NCBI GenBank assembly: GCA_030146385.1
Contig: JASLBX010000329.1
Coordinates: 1-14,557, forward strand
Source: Jiangellaceae bacterium
Lineage (GTDB): Bacteria; Actinomycetota; Actinomycetes; Jiangellales; Jiangellaceae
Direction: 5' to 3'
DNA length: 14,557 nt
Shown here: in pieces, positions 1-6,514 of the stretch
Layout of the letters: the number at the start of each line of letters is the position of its first letter
Numbering within the stretch: position 1 is the stretch's first letter
Notes under the pieces: model-generated
What the model was told of the DNA's origin: nothing
The model's input: the letters and a program-made list of their open reading frames with translations, nothing else
Database searches by the model: none
Position numbers and translations under genes: made by a program

Positions 1-99
1 ACCAGGCGCGTGCGGGTGGTACGGCAGGGCTACGCATGCTGAACGTGATCGAACGACACCCGGCCCGGTGGGATGGGCGGACGGATGGTGGTTGCTCGG

Positions 100-1758
100 T
101 CAGGCGGTAGCGCGAATGATGCCCCAGCGCAGGTGTCCGGCCCTACCGCCGTCCACCCAGTGCCGCAGCCCGGTGGCCATCCGGTCCCGGTAAGCCTGAC
201 TGACGGTGCCGTCGAGCTCCGCTGCCCGACGCTGCATCTCGTCCAGCACACGCTGGTAGTGCACCGCGAGCTGATCGGTCAGGTCACGGAACGCCACTTC
301 GGTGAACCCCAGCCGGGTCAGCTCGCGCTGGTAGAATGCCGGCGTGCCAAGCGACCCGAGTTGAAGCCGCCGCAGGATCGGCACCAGCGCGCCGGCCGGG
401 CAGTCTCCGGCCGCCATCGGGTCGGTGAACACCAGGCGGCCGCCCGGACGTAGCACCCGGGCCACCTCTTCGAGCACCCTGGTCCGGTCTCCGCTGTGCA
501 GGAACGCATCCTGCGACCAGGCGACGTCGAAGGAGTTGTCCTCGAACGGGAGGTCCTCGAACGAGCCGTCGACCACGTCGATCTGCTCACCAAGGCCCTG
601 CGCTGCACTCAGCTCGCGGTTGCGTTCGTTCTCGACCTCACTCAGGTTCAGGCACGTCACCTGCGAGCCGTAGGTGCGAGCCAAGTGCCGCGCGGCACCG
701 CCGTAGCCTGCGCCCACGTCCAGGACGCGGTCGCCAAGTGTGGGCCTGACAGCGTCCGCCAGCGCCTCGACGGTGCGCCGGCTCGCGTCGCCGATGGTGG
801 CGGCAGCGTCTGAATACAGTCCGATGTGGATGTCCTCGCCGCCCCAGATCGTGGCGTAGAAGTTGTCCGCGTCGGACGAATTATAATAGTCGCGAGCCGT
901 GTTCACGGCGACCGAATAGCGTTCCTGCAATTCCTCGTCGCGAAGGTACGATTTCTCGGCGACGTGGATGAAGAAGTCCGGATCGTCGGCCGCGTAGGTC
1001 TCCTGGAAGTCGCCATACGTATCGATCCGCTGGAAGCCGACCTCGCGCATGAGCCGGCGCATGTAATCCTTGCGCAACGGATACATGTTGAGGAAGTATT
1101 GGGAATTGTCTGGGAACGAATAGCGAAAGCGGCACAGGCCGTCATCGATGTGGTCGGGCTCGGCCCGAACCTCTTCACCGCAGTAGTAGTAGGTGTGTTT
1201 GCTGTCGAACTTGCCGTCGAGGATCGCGTCATAGTTGCGCTGGTCGATGATCAGCACACCGTCGTGCTTGAGCATCGCGTAGAACTCGGCCAATGCCTTG
1301 CGGCGGTCGCGCTCCGAGAACAGATGAGTGAACGAGTTCCCGAGGCAGATGATCGCGTCGTACTCACCGTGGACGTCGCGGTTGAGCCACCGCCAGTCGG
1401 CGTACGCCGTCTGGAGGATGTACCCGCCGTACTCGAAACCGTTCGAGAACGCCTTGGCCAACATCTCGGGACTGCCGTCAGCACTGACGGTGTCGAAGCC
1501 TTCTTCAAGCAGGCGCACCGAGTGGAATCCGGTGCCAGTCGCGACATCGAGGACTTTCTTGGCCCCGCGCGCTTTCAGTTGGTCGATAAAGAAGCTTCCC
1601 TCAGATTCACGTCGCTTCTTCCAGTCAATCAGCTCGTCCCACTTTTCCACGAAGCTCTTGACGTACTCTGCGACGTAGTGATCAGTAGCTCGAACCTCTA
1701 GCGGTTCGGCGCCGAAGTCTTGCTCGGTCAACCCGGTCGCCTGGCTACCTGACGCCAT
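100..1758 (-). CDS. Glycine/sarcosine/dimethylglycine N-methyltransferase fusion (betaine synthesis)
   Basis: Predicted cytoplasmic enzyme that methylates glycine stepwise to sarcosine, dimethylglycine and glycine betaine with S-adenosylmethionine, making an osmoprotectant. The 552-residue product has two SAM-methyltransferase domains. The first has VLDVATGTG near residues 69-77 and CLGNSFTHLF further on, as in glycine/sarcosine methyltransferases. The second has VLDVGAGYGG near 345-354 and WSQDAFLHSGD, as in sarcosine/dimethylglycine methyltransferases. The same fused layout is known from Actinopolyspora halophila, whose enzyme is of similar length. I chose the ATG at 1758: a purine-rich Shine-Dalgarno (GAGAGAGGAAG, about 1771-1781) precedes it, and the promoter predicts a transcript start near 1790. 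The in-frame GTG at 1782 would lie within about 10 bases of that start. The gene appears monocistronic in view; what follows it lies off the left edge. Family assignment is firm from the domain order; activity is inferred. Confidence 0.93.
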   Translation of the reverse strand: MASGSQATGLTEQDFGAEPLEVRATDHYVAEYVKSFVEKWDELIDWKKRRESEGSFFIDQLKARGAKKVLDVATGTGFHSVRLLEEGFDTVSADGSPEMLAKAFSNGFEYGGYILQTAYADWRWLNRDVHGEYDAIICLGNSFTHLFSERDRRKALAEFYAMLKHDGVLIIDQRNYDAILDGKFDSKHTYYYCGEEVRAEPDHIDDGLCRFRYSFPDNSQYFLNMYPLRKDYMRRLMREVGFQRIDTYGDFQETYAADDPDFFIHVAEKSYLRDEELQERYSVAVNTARDYYNSSDADNFYATIWGGEDIHIGLYSDAAATIGDASRRTVEALADAVRPTLGDRVLDVGAGYGGAARHLARTYGSQVTCLNLSEVENERNRELSAAQGLGEQIDVVDGSFEDLPFEDNSFDVAWSQDAFLHSGDRTRVLEEVARVLRPGGRLVFTDPMAAGDCPAGALVPILRRLQLGSLGTPAFYQRELTRLGFTEVAFRDLTDQLAVHYQRVLDEMQRRAAELDGTVSQAYRDRMATGLRHWVDGGRAGHLRWGIIRATA

Positions 1759-1797
1759 CTCGCACACCACTTCCTCTCTCACCCGGCTTGCCCGGCT

Positions 1798-1826
1798 ACG
1801 TTAGGTGATCGCCCCGCCGATATCAA
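1798..1826 (-). promoter_or_regulatory. Probable housekeeping-type promoter of the betaine methyltransferase gene
   Basis: On the minus strand TTGATA (1821-1826) is followed by a 17-base spacer and TAACGT (1798-1803), a good match to a vegetative -35/-10 pair. Transcription would start near 1790, leaving a leader of about 30 bases with a purine-rich Shine-Dalgarno before the ATG at 1758. No obvious osmotic-response operator was recognised. Confidence 0.5.
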
Positions 1827-1933
1827 CGTTGGGCTTCAAAAAGGCAGCTGACCTGCAGGGTTATGTGTGGCGCGCACAGTCACAGAATTGGCTGGGCAGG
1901 GGTGCCCGGTCGGGAATTTTCGGCGTGCAGTAT

Positions 1934-1952
1934 TTTAGCTTGGCTAACCTCA
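1934..1952. promoter_or_regulatory. Possible DtxR/IdeR-type iron box
   Basis: The sequence contains the perfect palindrome TTAGC-TTG-GCTAA (1935-1947) followed by CCT. Its right half, GGCTAACCT, matches the known DtxR/IdeR consensus half-site exactly; the left half matches only about half its positions. No iron gene lies beside it. It may be an orphan from a lost gene, or chance. Confidence 0.3.
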
Positions 1953-2004
1953 ATTCAGGCTGACCGGATTCAGCATCGCCGCCACTCAGCGCCTCCCAGC
2001 GGCC

Positions 2005-2028
2005 GCCGGTGGCCGGACTCGAACCCAC
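2005..2028 (-). other. tRNA T-arm-like fragment, possible old attachment-site relic
   Basis: The minus strand reads GTGGG-TTCGAGT-CCGGC. This is a T-arm-like hairpin with four of five stem pairs and a consensus TTCGANT loop, followed by a GC-rich 7-mer where an acceptor strand would be. No D-arm, anticodon arm or matching 5' acceptor strand is found in the 70 bases upstream, so this is not a tRNA gene. Integrating elements often leave tRNA 3' ends as attachment-site copies. That origin is inferred, and the fragment does not match the tRNA-Pro in this window. Confidence 0.3.
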
Positions 2029-2044
2029 GCGGGTCCACGTCCGG

Positions 2045-2155
2045 TCACAGCCGCGAATCGACAGGCTCGGATTCGAGGGCCAGTTCAGGGTTCTTGTCCA
2101 GGAGATACCCGAGGTCGGTCGCCGGGTGATGGGTCGTCGAGACGGTCAGGAACAC
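2045..2155 (-). pseudogene. hen1 amino-terminal remnant (3'-terminal RNA ribose 2'-O-methyltransferase)
   Basis: From a GTG at 2155 the minus strand encodes VFLTVSTTHHPATDLGYLL followed by DKNPE. This resembles the start of bacterial Hen1 proteins, where a conserved L-T-I/V-S/T-T-T-H-x-P-A-T-D-L-G-Y-L-L-H-K segment opens the protein. Bacterial Hen1 methylates the repaired RNA 3' end and works with the polynucleotide kinase-phosphatase Pnkp in tRNA repair after ribotoxin cleavage. Here similarity stops at about 2085 and the frame closes at 2045 after 36 codons. Other frames downstream do not resume Hen1 sequence, and the methyltransferase domain is missing. No pnkp gene lies in the window. The stub is divergent from the thioesterase gene, so their shared upstream region (2156-2257) may hold both original promoters. 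Recognition is from memory of the family signature; it is non-functional as it stands. Confidence 0.65.
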
Positions 2156-2243
2156 TCGCACAAGTCTGCCCGACGGCCACAAACTGTTTTCCACGATCCA
2201 CAAGGAATCGGTACCGTCCCGCCATGGCCCGCACGCCGCCCAC

Positions 2244-2249
2244 GAGGAG
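2244..2249 (+). promoter_or_regulatory. Ribosome binding site deciding a TTG start
   Basis: GAGGAG lies 8 bases before the TTG at 2258. No ATG or GTG in the same frame nearby has a comparable site, so the rare TTG start is preferred. Confidence 0.6.
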
Positions 2250-2257
2250 TCGAGACG

Positions 2258-3055
2258 TTGGCCTACTTCAAGCGAATCGGTGAGTCGGCCTTCCAGGCCA
2301 CTGAGCACGTCAGCGGGGCGTGGAATACCCACGACCAGCACATCGCGCCCGCGCTCGGCCTACTCACTCATGTTGTCGAACTCGACCGCGACCAGCGCCG
2401 CAGCGATGGCCTGGTGATCAGCCGGCTGTCGTTCGACATCTTGGGCACGGTCCCCGTCGACGTGGTCGAGACCACTGTCAGGGTCACCCGGCCCGGCCGT
2501 ACCGTCGACCTGGTCGAGGCCATCCTCAGGCACAACGGACGCGACGCCGTCCTGCTGCGAGCCTGGCTCATGAAGCCCGGCGACACCACCCGCCTCGCGG
2601 CCACGTCGTTCCCGCGGATCGCGCCACCGACGGACATGCCGGCCTGGGACCCGTCCACGGTCTGGCCAGGCGGGTTCATCGCATCCGCGGAAGTACGCCG
2701 AGCACAATCAGAGCCGGGGCGGGCGTCATTCTGGGTGCGCACACCACTACAGCTCATCCGGGACGAGCAAGTCAGCCGGCTGGCCAGCGCTGCCGGTCTC
2801 CTAGACATCGCCAACGGCATGACCGCGCGCGTCAATCCGAAGGACGTCGTATTTCCGAACGTCGACCTCACCGCGCACTTCTTCGCCCAGCCACGCGGCG
2901 ACTGGATCGGCTTCGACACCACCGTCTCGTTCGGCCCTGCGGGCGTCGGACTGACCAGCAGCGTCATACATGACCTGCATGGACCCGTCGGCATGGTGTC
3001 GCAGATGCTCACCGTCCGCCCAGCTGAAGAAGCGGCCGCCCCCACGGCGGGCTGA
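2258..3055 (+). CDS. Acyl-CoA thioesterase-like protein (double hotdog family)
   Basis: Predicted 265-residue cytoplasmic protein of the TesB-like thioesterase family, with two hotdog domains in one chain. Such enzymes hydrolyse acyl-CoA thioesters; the substrate of this one is unknown. The first half carries WNTHDQHIAPALGLL and LSFDILGTVPVDVVE. The second half carries PNVDLTAHFFAQP and GFDTTVSFGP, then LTSSVIHDLHGPVG, as in the carboxy-terminal hotdog domain of the actinobacterial family. I chose the TTG at 2258 because GAGGAG lies 8 bases upstream (2244-2249) and homology begins at AYFKRIGES. The open frame extends to 2009, but that extension crosses the hen1 stub and the T-arm-like fragment on the other strand and looks non-coding. 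It stands alone between gene remnants and converges on the endonuclease pseudogene with a 26-base gap. It is the only intact protein gene between 1759 and 3706. Confidence 0.85.
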   Translation: MAYFKRIGESAFQATEHVSGAWNTHDQHIAPALGLLTHVVELDRDQRRSDGLVISRLSFDILGTVPVDVVETTVRVTRPGRTVDLVEAILRHNGRDAVLLRAWLMKPGDTTRLAATSFPRIAPPTDMPAWDPSTVWPGGFIASAEVRRAQSEPGRASFWVRTPLQLIRDEQVSRLASAAGLLDIANGMTARVNPKDVVFPNVDLTAHFFAQPRGDWIGFDTTVSFGPAGVGLTSSVIHDLHGPVGMVSQMLTVRPAEEAAAPTAG

Positions 3056-3081
3056 CCTGGTCGTTCGCCGTCAGGCTCTCG

Positions 3082-3663
3082 TTATGCCGCCACCTCGAAC
3101 AGACTGGACGCATCACCGACCCGGTAGTCGGAGTATCCGGACGTCTCAACGCTGACCATGCCCGCGACGACGCTCACTGGAATCAGAAATAGGCTGCCTT
3201 CACCGTCGACGATGAAGAAGTAGTCGACCTCATCTGGGTCGTACGGCGCCACACCGCCTCCCTTCTCGGCCGAGTACGGGCGCTGGCCCACTGCCACAAG
3301 ATGGCCTCCCCCACTCGTCCGTTGCGGTGCTGGCTGTAGATGCGCCGTGTCGAGTCCCAACCCCGAGCGCGTGGCCTTTGACCCTTGCCCTCGACTCGCC
3401 CCTGTCAGTCAGACCGAGCTCGACCAAGACATCTGCCCAAGTACTGGCTTTGCTCACGGCCAGCCGAAGATCGGCATCTGACCAGCGGCGTTGGCGTGTG
3501 ACGTGAGCAGTATCGAGGCCGAGGCGCTGAGCGTGCGCTTGACTGACCGGAACATGCCGGCAGATGTTGCCCTGAGGCTCAGCTCCCGGCATACCCCACG
3601 CCAGGACCTCGCGGTTGCGACGGCAGCGACGAGCTGCTCGTCAGTCCAGCTGCGCGTGTCCAT
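3082..3663 (-). pseudogene. Broken PD-(D/E)XK endonuclease (group I intron-type), frameshifted and internally deleted
   Basis: Three minus-strand frames join into one ancestral protein. The first (from ATG 3663) gives MDTRSWTDEQLVAAVATARS, a helix-turn-helix-like repeat ending in RSVKR. The second continues HAQRLGLDTAH, then WSDADLRLAVSKASTWADVL, a second copy of the same repeat. The third gives LGLDTAHLQ and then YDPDEVDYFFIVDG and LFLIPVSVVAG to the stop at 3082. This tail is the usual carboxy-terminal end of the PD-(D/E)XK endonucleases related to cyanobacterial group I intron enzymes. A one-base loss near 3530-3540 and another shift in a G-rich run near 3355-3368 break the frame. The catalytic centre that should lie between the repeats and the tail (region about 3265-3330) is missing, so the protein could not cut DNA even if the frames were restored. 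The gene begins 44 bases beyond the tRNA-Pro 3' end. Family naming is from memory; the frame breaks are seen directly. Confidence 0.72.
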
Positions 3664-3706
3664 ATCCGAACACTAGTGCGAGCTGACAAGTCTAGCGATC
3701 AATGTG

Positions 3707-3781
3707 TCGGGCCGGCGAGATTTGAACTCGCGATCTCCACACCCCCAGTGTGGCGCCTTAACCAAGCTAGGCCACGGCCCG
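3707..3781 (-). tRNA. tRNA-Pro (anticodon GGG)
   Basis: A full cloverleaf folds on the minus strand. The acceptor stem CGGGCCG/CGGCCCG has 7 perfect pairs, and the D-arm is GCCT...AGGC. The anticodon stem CCACA/TGTGG has 5 pairs and encloses CTGGGGG, giving anticodon GGG. The T-arm is GCGAG-TTCAAAT-CTCGC, and the discriminator base is A. The 3' CCA is not encoded. It reads the CCC and CCU proline codons. It lies 47 bases downstream of the MFS gene on the same strand. Its 3' side faces the endonuclease pseudogene and the accessory debris, as expected for an integration hot spot. Confidence 0.96.
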
Positions 3782-3799
3782 TTCAGGATCACGCCTGAA
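3782..3799 (-). terminator. Small hairpin after the MFS gene, possible terminator
   Basis: TTCAGG (3782-3787) and CCTGAA (3794-3799) form a 6-bp stem with a 6-base loop between the MFS stop codon and the tRNA-Pro gene. It lacks a U-tract. It may be a weak terminator or processing site, or chance. Confidence 0.25.
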
Positions 3800-3828
3800 T
3801 CGCCGAAAGCGTACCTCAGCCGGACTCG

Positions 3829-5076
3829 CTACCGCGAACCTGATACCGGCTCGCCCATGGTCGGATTCGACTCGTACATCCGCATTGCCGCAAACAGACC
3901 CGACGCAGCGGTGAGCACCGCGATCGCCAGCGTCGCGGTCCTGATCCCGTACAGATCGGCCAGCAGACCGGCGAGTACCGCTCCCACGGCGAATCCGCCG
4001 TCGCGCCAGAACCGGTAGACGCCGACAGCACGGGCTCGCCACGCCGGATGCGCGACGTCGCCGACCGCCGCCAGCAGGGTCGGATAGACCGCCGACGTGC
4101 CCAGGCCCAGTAGCACCTGTGCGGCCGCCCAGCCGCCGAACGAGTTCACCGACGCGATCGCCGCCAGCGCGACGGCCTGAGCGAGCATGCCGACCACGAT
4201 GAACGGCTTGCGTCCGAACCGGTCGGACATCGCCCCGCTCACGAGTTGGCCCGCTCCCCAGACGGCGGGATAGAGCGCCGCCAGCACGCCGATCTCTCCC
4301 ACGGAAAGGCCGGCGGACGCCCAAAGAATCGGGAACAGACCCCACGCCAGTGCGTCGTTGAGGTTGTTCACCATCCCTGCCTGGCACGCCGACGACAGCG
4401 CCCGCTCCTTGAAGCTCGTCAGGACGGCGACGTGCCTGGTCCCCAGCAGACCGTCCGCCTGGTGGTGGTTCGCCGCGTCCAGCCGGGCGTACTCCTGAGT
4501 CTCGCGGACCAGGATGGTCGACAACCCAAGCGCGAGTGCGACGTACGCCAGAGCGAGCAGGAACGGCGCCGGACGCAACCCGAACTCGCTCGCCAGATAC
4601 CCGGTCGCCATGGCCGTCCCCGCCAGCGCGACGTACCCGGCGGCCTCGTTGAGTCCCATCGCCAGCCCGCGGCGGGACGGGCCGACCAGGTCGATCTTCA
4701 TGATGACGGTGGTCGACCAGGTCAGGCCCTGATTGATGCCCAGCAGGACGTTCGCCGCGACCACCCACGCCCACGACGGCGCCCAGATCAGCATCAACGG
4801 CACCGGCAGGGCGATGAGCCACCCAATCACCAGGACTGGCTTGCGGCCGAACCGGTCGGACATGGTCCCGGCAGCGAAATTGGTGACCGCCTTCGTGGCG
4901 CCGAAGGCCAGGATGTACGTCAGCGCCGCGGTGTACTCGGTCAGCCCGAACTCGACCTCGGCGAGCAGTGGGAGCACCGTACGTTCGGATCCCAGCAAAC
5001 CGCCGACCAGCGCGTTGACCGCGACGAGCAGCGAGAACTGAGCCGCGTTCGCTCGGAGCCCCAATCGCAACGCCAT
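3829..5076 (-). CDS. MFS transporter, probably partnered with the rhodanese gene
   Basis: A 415-residue integral membrane protein of the major facilitator superfamily, moving a small solute by proton coupling or facilitated diffusion. About 12 hydrophobic segments are visible. The family motif DRFGRKP occurs twice, near residues 74-80 and 285-291, after helices 2 and 8, reflecting the internal duplication of the fold. Conserved acidic and basic residues such as GSERTVLPLLAEVEFGL follow helix 1. I chose the ATG at 5076: it lies 19 bases after the upstream stop codon with AGAGGG in front, and the protein body begins there. The open frame reaches back to 5151 inside the neighbour. The two genes are clearly one operon. 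That context suggests a sulfur-related or xenobiotic substrate, but the substrate cannot be read from the sequence. Confidence 0.9.
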   Translation of the reverse strand: MALRLGLRANAAQFSLLVAVNALVGGLLGSERTVLPLLAEVEFGLTEYTAALTYILAFGATKAVTNFAAGTMSDRFGRKPVLVIGWLIALPVPLMLIWAPSWAWVVAANVLLGINQGLTWSTTVIMKIDLVGPSRRGLAMGLNEAAGYVALAGTAMATGYLASEFGLRPAPFLLALAYVALALGLSTILVRETQEYARLDAANHHQADGLLGTRHVAVLTSFKERALSSACQAGMVNNLNDALAWGLFPILWASAGLSVGEIGVLAALYPAVWGAGQLVSGAMSDRFGRKPFIVVGMLAQAVALAAIASVNSFGGWAAAQVLLGLGTSAVYPTLLAAVGDVAHPAWRARAVGVYRFWRDGGFAVGAVLAGLLADLYGIRTATLAIAVLTAASGLFAAMRMYESNPTMGEPVSGSR

Positions 5077-5095
5077 CGGACGTGCCGCCCTCTCG

Positions 5096-6445
5096 TTACG
5101 TGCCGGTGGCCAGCGACTCGCCGGTCGTGTTCGACCAGTCGGCGGCGCCACCCACTAGGACGGCCGGCGGCTCGCCGCCACGCCGGGCGAGGAGAGTCGC
5201 CGCCGTCATGGCGCGTTCTCCGTGGCCGCACATCACCGTTTCGACGTCCCGAACCGGCTCGTTCAGGGAACCCAGCTCCATGTGGATCGCACCGGGCAGG
5301 TGGCCAGATACAAACTCAGATCGCTGGCGGACGTCGAGCACCCGTTCACCGACCTCCCGTGGTCGCGCCAAGCGGATCCGATCCACGCGCTCCCCTGCGA
5401 CCGTCCAGGCGTGCATTCCACCGGCGAGTTCACCGACGATCTTCTCGTAGCCGATGTTCAGCGCCGGAAAGATGATCTCCGCCGGGCTCTGGTCGGCGTT
5501 CCGCACGATGACGATCGGGACATCCGGTTGCACGAGCCAGCCGAGCCAGGTGGCGAACTGACCCCGCAACGGAATCGAGATGGCGCCGGGCACGTAGCCA
5601 TTCGCAACGTCCCGGACTGGGCGTACGTCGACCACCAAGGCGCCGTCGACCATCAATCGCCGGACGTGTTCGGCGTCGAGAGCGGGGAGGCTCGGCTCGT
5701 CGCGCAGGACGTCCGGTCCGCGCCGGTTGACCTCGGCCAACCAGTCAAAGTACGCGGGGTACGTGCCGAGCCCGCCGGTCAGCGCTTCGGCGAATGCGTC
5801 CGCGTCGGGTGCGGCCAGCAGCGAGTTCGTCGCCTTCTCCTGTCCAATCGTGGACGTCCGGTCCGCTCCAGGTGGCGCCGAGCAAAACGATCCGGCCCCA
5901 TGGGTGGGCCACACGGCAGTCTGTTCCGGCAGCATCGCGAGCCGCTGCAGGGACGCGTACTGGGCCCTGGCCAGCTCGGCGGTGCGGTCGGCGCCGAGCA
6001 GATCGGTCCGTGCTGCCGAGCCCACGATCAGCGAGCCACCGGTGAACACGCCCACCGGCGTCGTCCCGTCCAGAATGAGTAAGGCCAGGTGCTCATCGGT
6101 GTGCCCCGGCGTTGCGAGAGCGCGTAGCGTCAGACCATCGAGGTCCAGCTCATCACCGTCGGCCAGCCCCCGATGGTCGAACGCGCGAGAACCGGCCCGG
6201 GACGCCAGGATCTGCGCGCCGTCGTCAGCCGCCAGCTGCCGTACCCCCGAGAGGAAATCGGCGTGCAGATGCGTGTCGGCTGCATAAGCGACCCGTAGAG
6301 CGTGCTTATCGGCCGCGCGGCGCAGGGCTCGAAGGTCGCGTGGCGGGTCGACCGCCAGCGCCCGGCCATCGCCGAGATCGAGCAGATACGAGCTGTTGCC
6401 GAGCCCCTCGTCGACAATCGGAACGAGATCCACCACGAGAGTCAT
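5096..6445 (-). CDS. Metallo-beta-lactamase fold hydrolase with two rhodanese domains
   Basis: A 449-residue cytoplasmic protein built like persulfide dioxygenase-rhodanese fusions. Residues 1-250 form the metallo-beta-lactamase domain, with metal ligands in THLHADF (58-64), PGHTDEH (113-119) and WPTHGAGSF (from 179), and the subfamily signature FTGGSLIVG. The first rhodanese domain (about 256-352) lacks its active cysteine: VRNADQS stands where the loop should be. The second (about 365-445) keeps it, in MCGHGERA with Cys406. Such proteins oxidise or transfer sulfane sulfur from glutathione- or mycothiol-type persulfides; the thiol here is inferred. The usual second Asp/His of THxHxDH is Phe64, so metal binding may differ from ETHE1. 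The ATG at 6445 directly abuts GGAAGG; the GTG at 6436 would have better spacing and would shorten the protein by three residues. It heads an operon with the MFS gene. Confidence 0.88.
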   Translation of the reverse strand: MTLVVDLVPIVDEGLGNSSYLLDLGDGRALAVDPPRDLRALRRAADKHALRVAYAADTHLHADFLSGVRQLAADDGAQILASRAGSRAFDHRGLADGDELDLDGLTLRALATPGHTDEHLALLILDGTTPVGVFTGGSLIVGSAARTDLLGADRTAELARAQYASLQRLAMLPEQTAVWPTHGAGSFCSAPPGADRTSTIGQEKATNSLLAAPDADAFAEALTGGLGTYPAYFDWLAEVNRRGPDVLRDEPSLPALDAEHVRRLMVDGALVVDVRPVRDVANGYVPGAISIPLRGQFATWLGWLVQPDVPIVIVRNADQSPAEIIFPALNIGYEKIVGELAGGMHAWTVAGERVDRIRLARPREVGERVLDVRQRSEFVSGHLPGAIHMELGSLNEPVRDVETVMCGHGERAMTAATLLARRGGEPPAVLVGGAADWSNTTGESLATGT

Positions 6446-6475
6446 CCTTCCACCAGACCTTTGTCTCTCGCATTA

Positions 6476-6493
6476 TTCCATAGATTTATGGAA
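6476..6493. promoter_or_regulatory. Perfect inverted repeat, likely operator of the rhodanese-MFS operon
   Basis: TTCCATA (6476-6482) and TATGGAA (6487-6493) form a perfect 7-base inverted repeat around GATT, 30 bases upstream of the start codon. It is AT-rich in a GC-rich background. Dyads of this size are typical for ArsR- or TetR-type repressors, and ArsR-family persulfide sensors often control rhodanese operons. No regulator gene lies nearby, so the binding protein is unknown. Confidence 0.5.
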
Positions 6494-6514
6494 CACACAC
6501 TCTTCCTCCAGCAA
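6485..6514 (-). promoter_or_regulatory. Candidate promoter of the rhodanese-MFS operon, overlapping the inverted repeat
   Basis: On the minus strand TTGCTG (6509-6514) and CATAAA (6485-6490) are separated by 18 bases. The -10 element lies inside the inverted repeat, so a bound repressor would block initiation. The match is modest. Confidence 0.3.

Larger units (their letters stand above)
1827..2044. other. Intergenic stretch without a convincing gene
   Basis: Between the betaine gene promoter and the hen1 remnant I see no credible coding region. Short open frames on the plus strand here (for example 1863-2129) lack a Shine-Dalgarno and resemble no protein I know. The stretch holds a possible iron-box palindrome (1935-1947) and a tRNA T-arm-like fragment (about 2005-2028). 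Both are listed separately. Confidence 0.6.

Noticed and set aside
1..37. Possible start of a further minus-strand gene (ATG at 37)
   Set aside because: Only 12 codons are visible, with no Shine-Dalgarno and no recognisable sequence, so it cannot be supported.
826..1701. Open frame of 291 codons on the plus strand opposite the betaine gene
   Set aside because: It has a plausible-looking hydrophobic composition, but it mirrors the codons of a clear methyltransferase and matches no family I know.
2005..2075. Complete tRNA gene on the minus strand
   Set aside because: Only a T-arm-like hairpin can be folded; no anticodon arm, D-arm or complementary 5' acceptor strand is present.
1990..3781. 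Direct repeat of the tRNA-Pro 3' end marking an island boundary
   Set aside because: The tRNA-Pro 3' end and the T-arm-like fragment share only scattered short matches, so they are not a pair of attachment sites.
4246..5475. Long open frame of 409 codons on the plus strand
   Set aside because: It is the antisense of the MFS and rhodanese genes, rich in Arg, Gln and Pro, with no recognisable domain. High GC content produces such frames.
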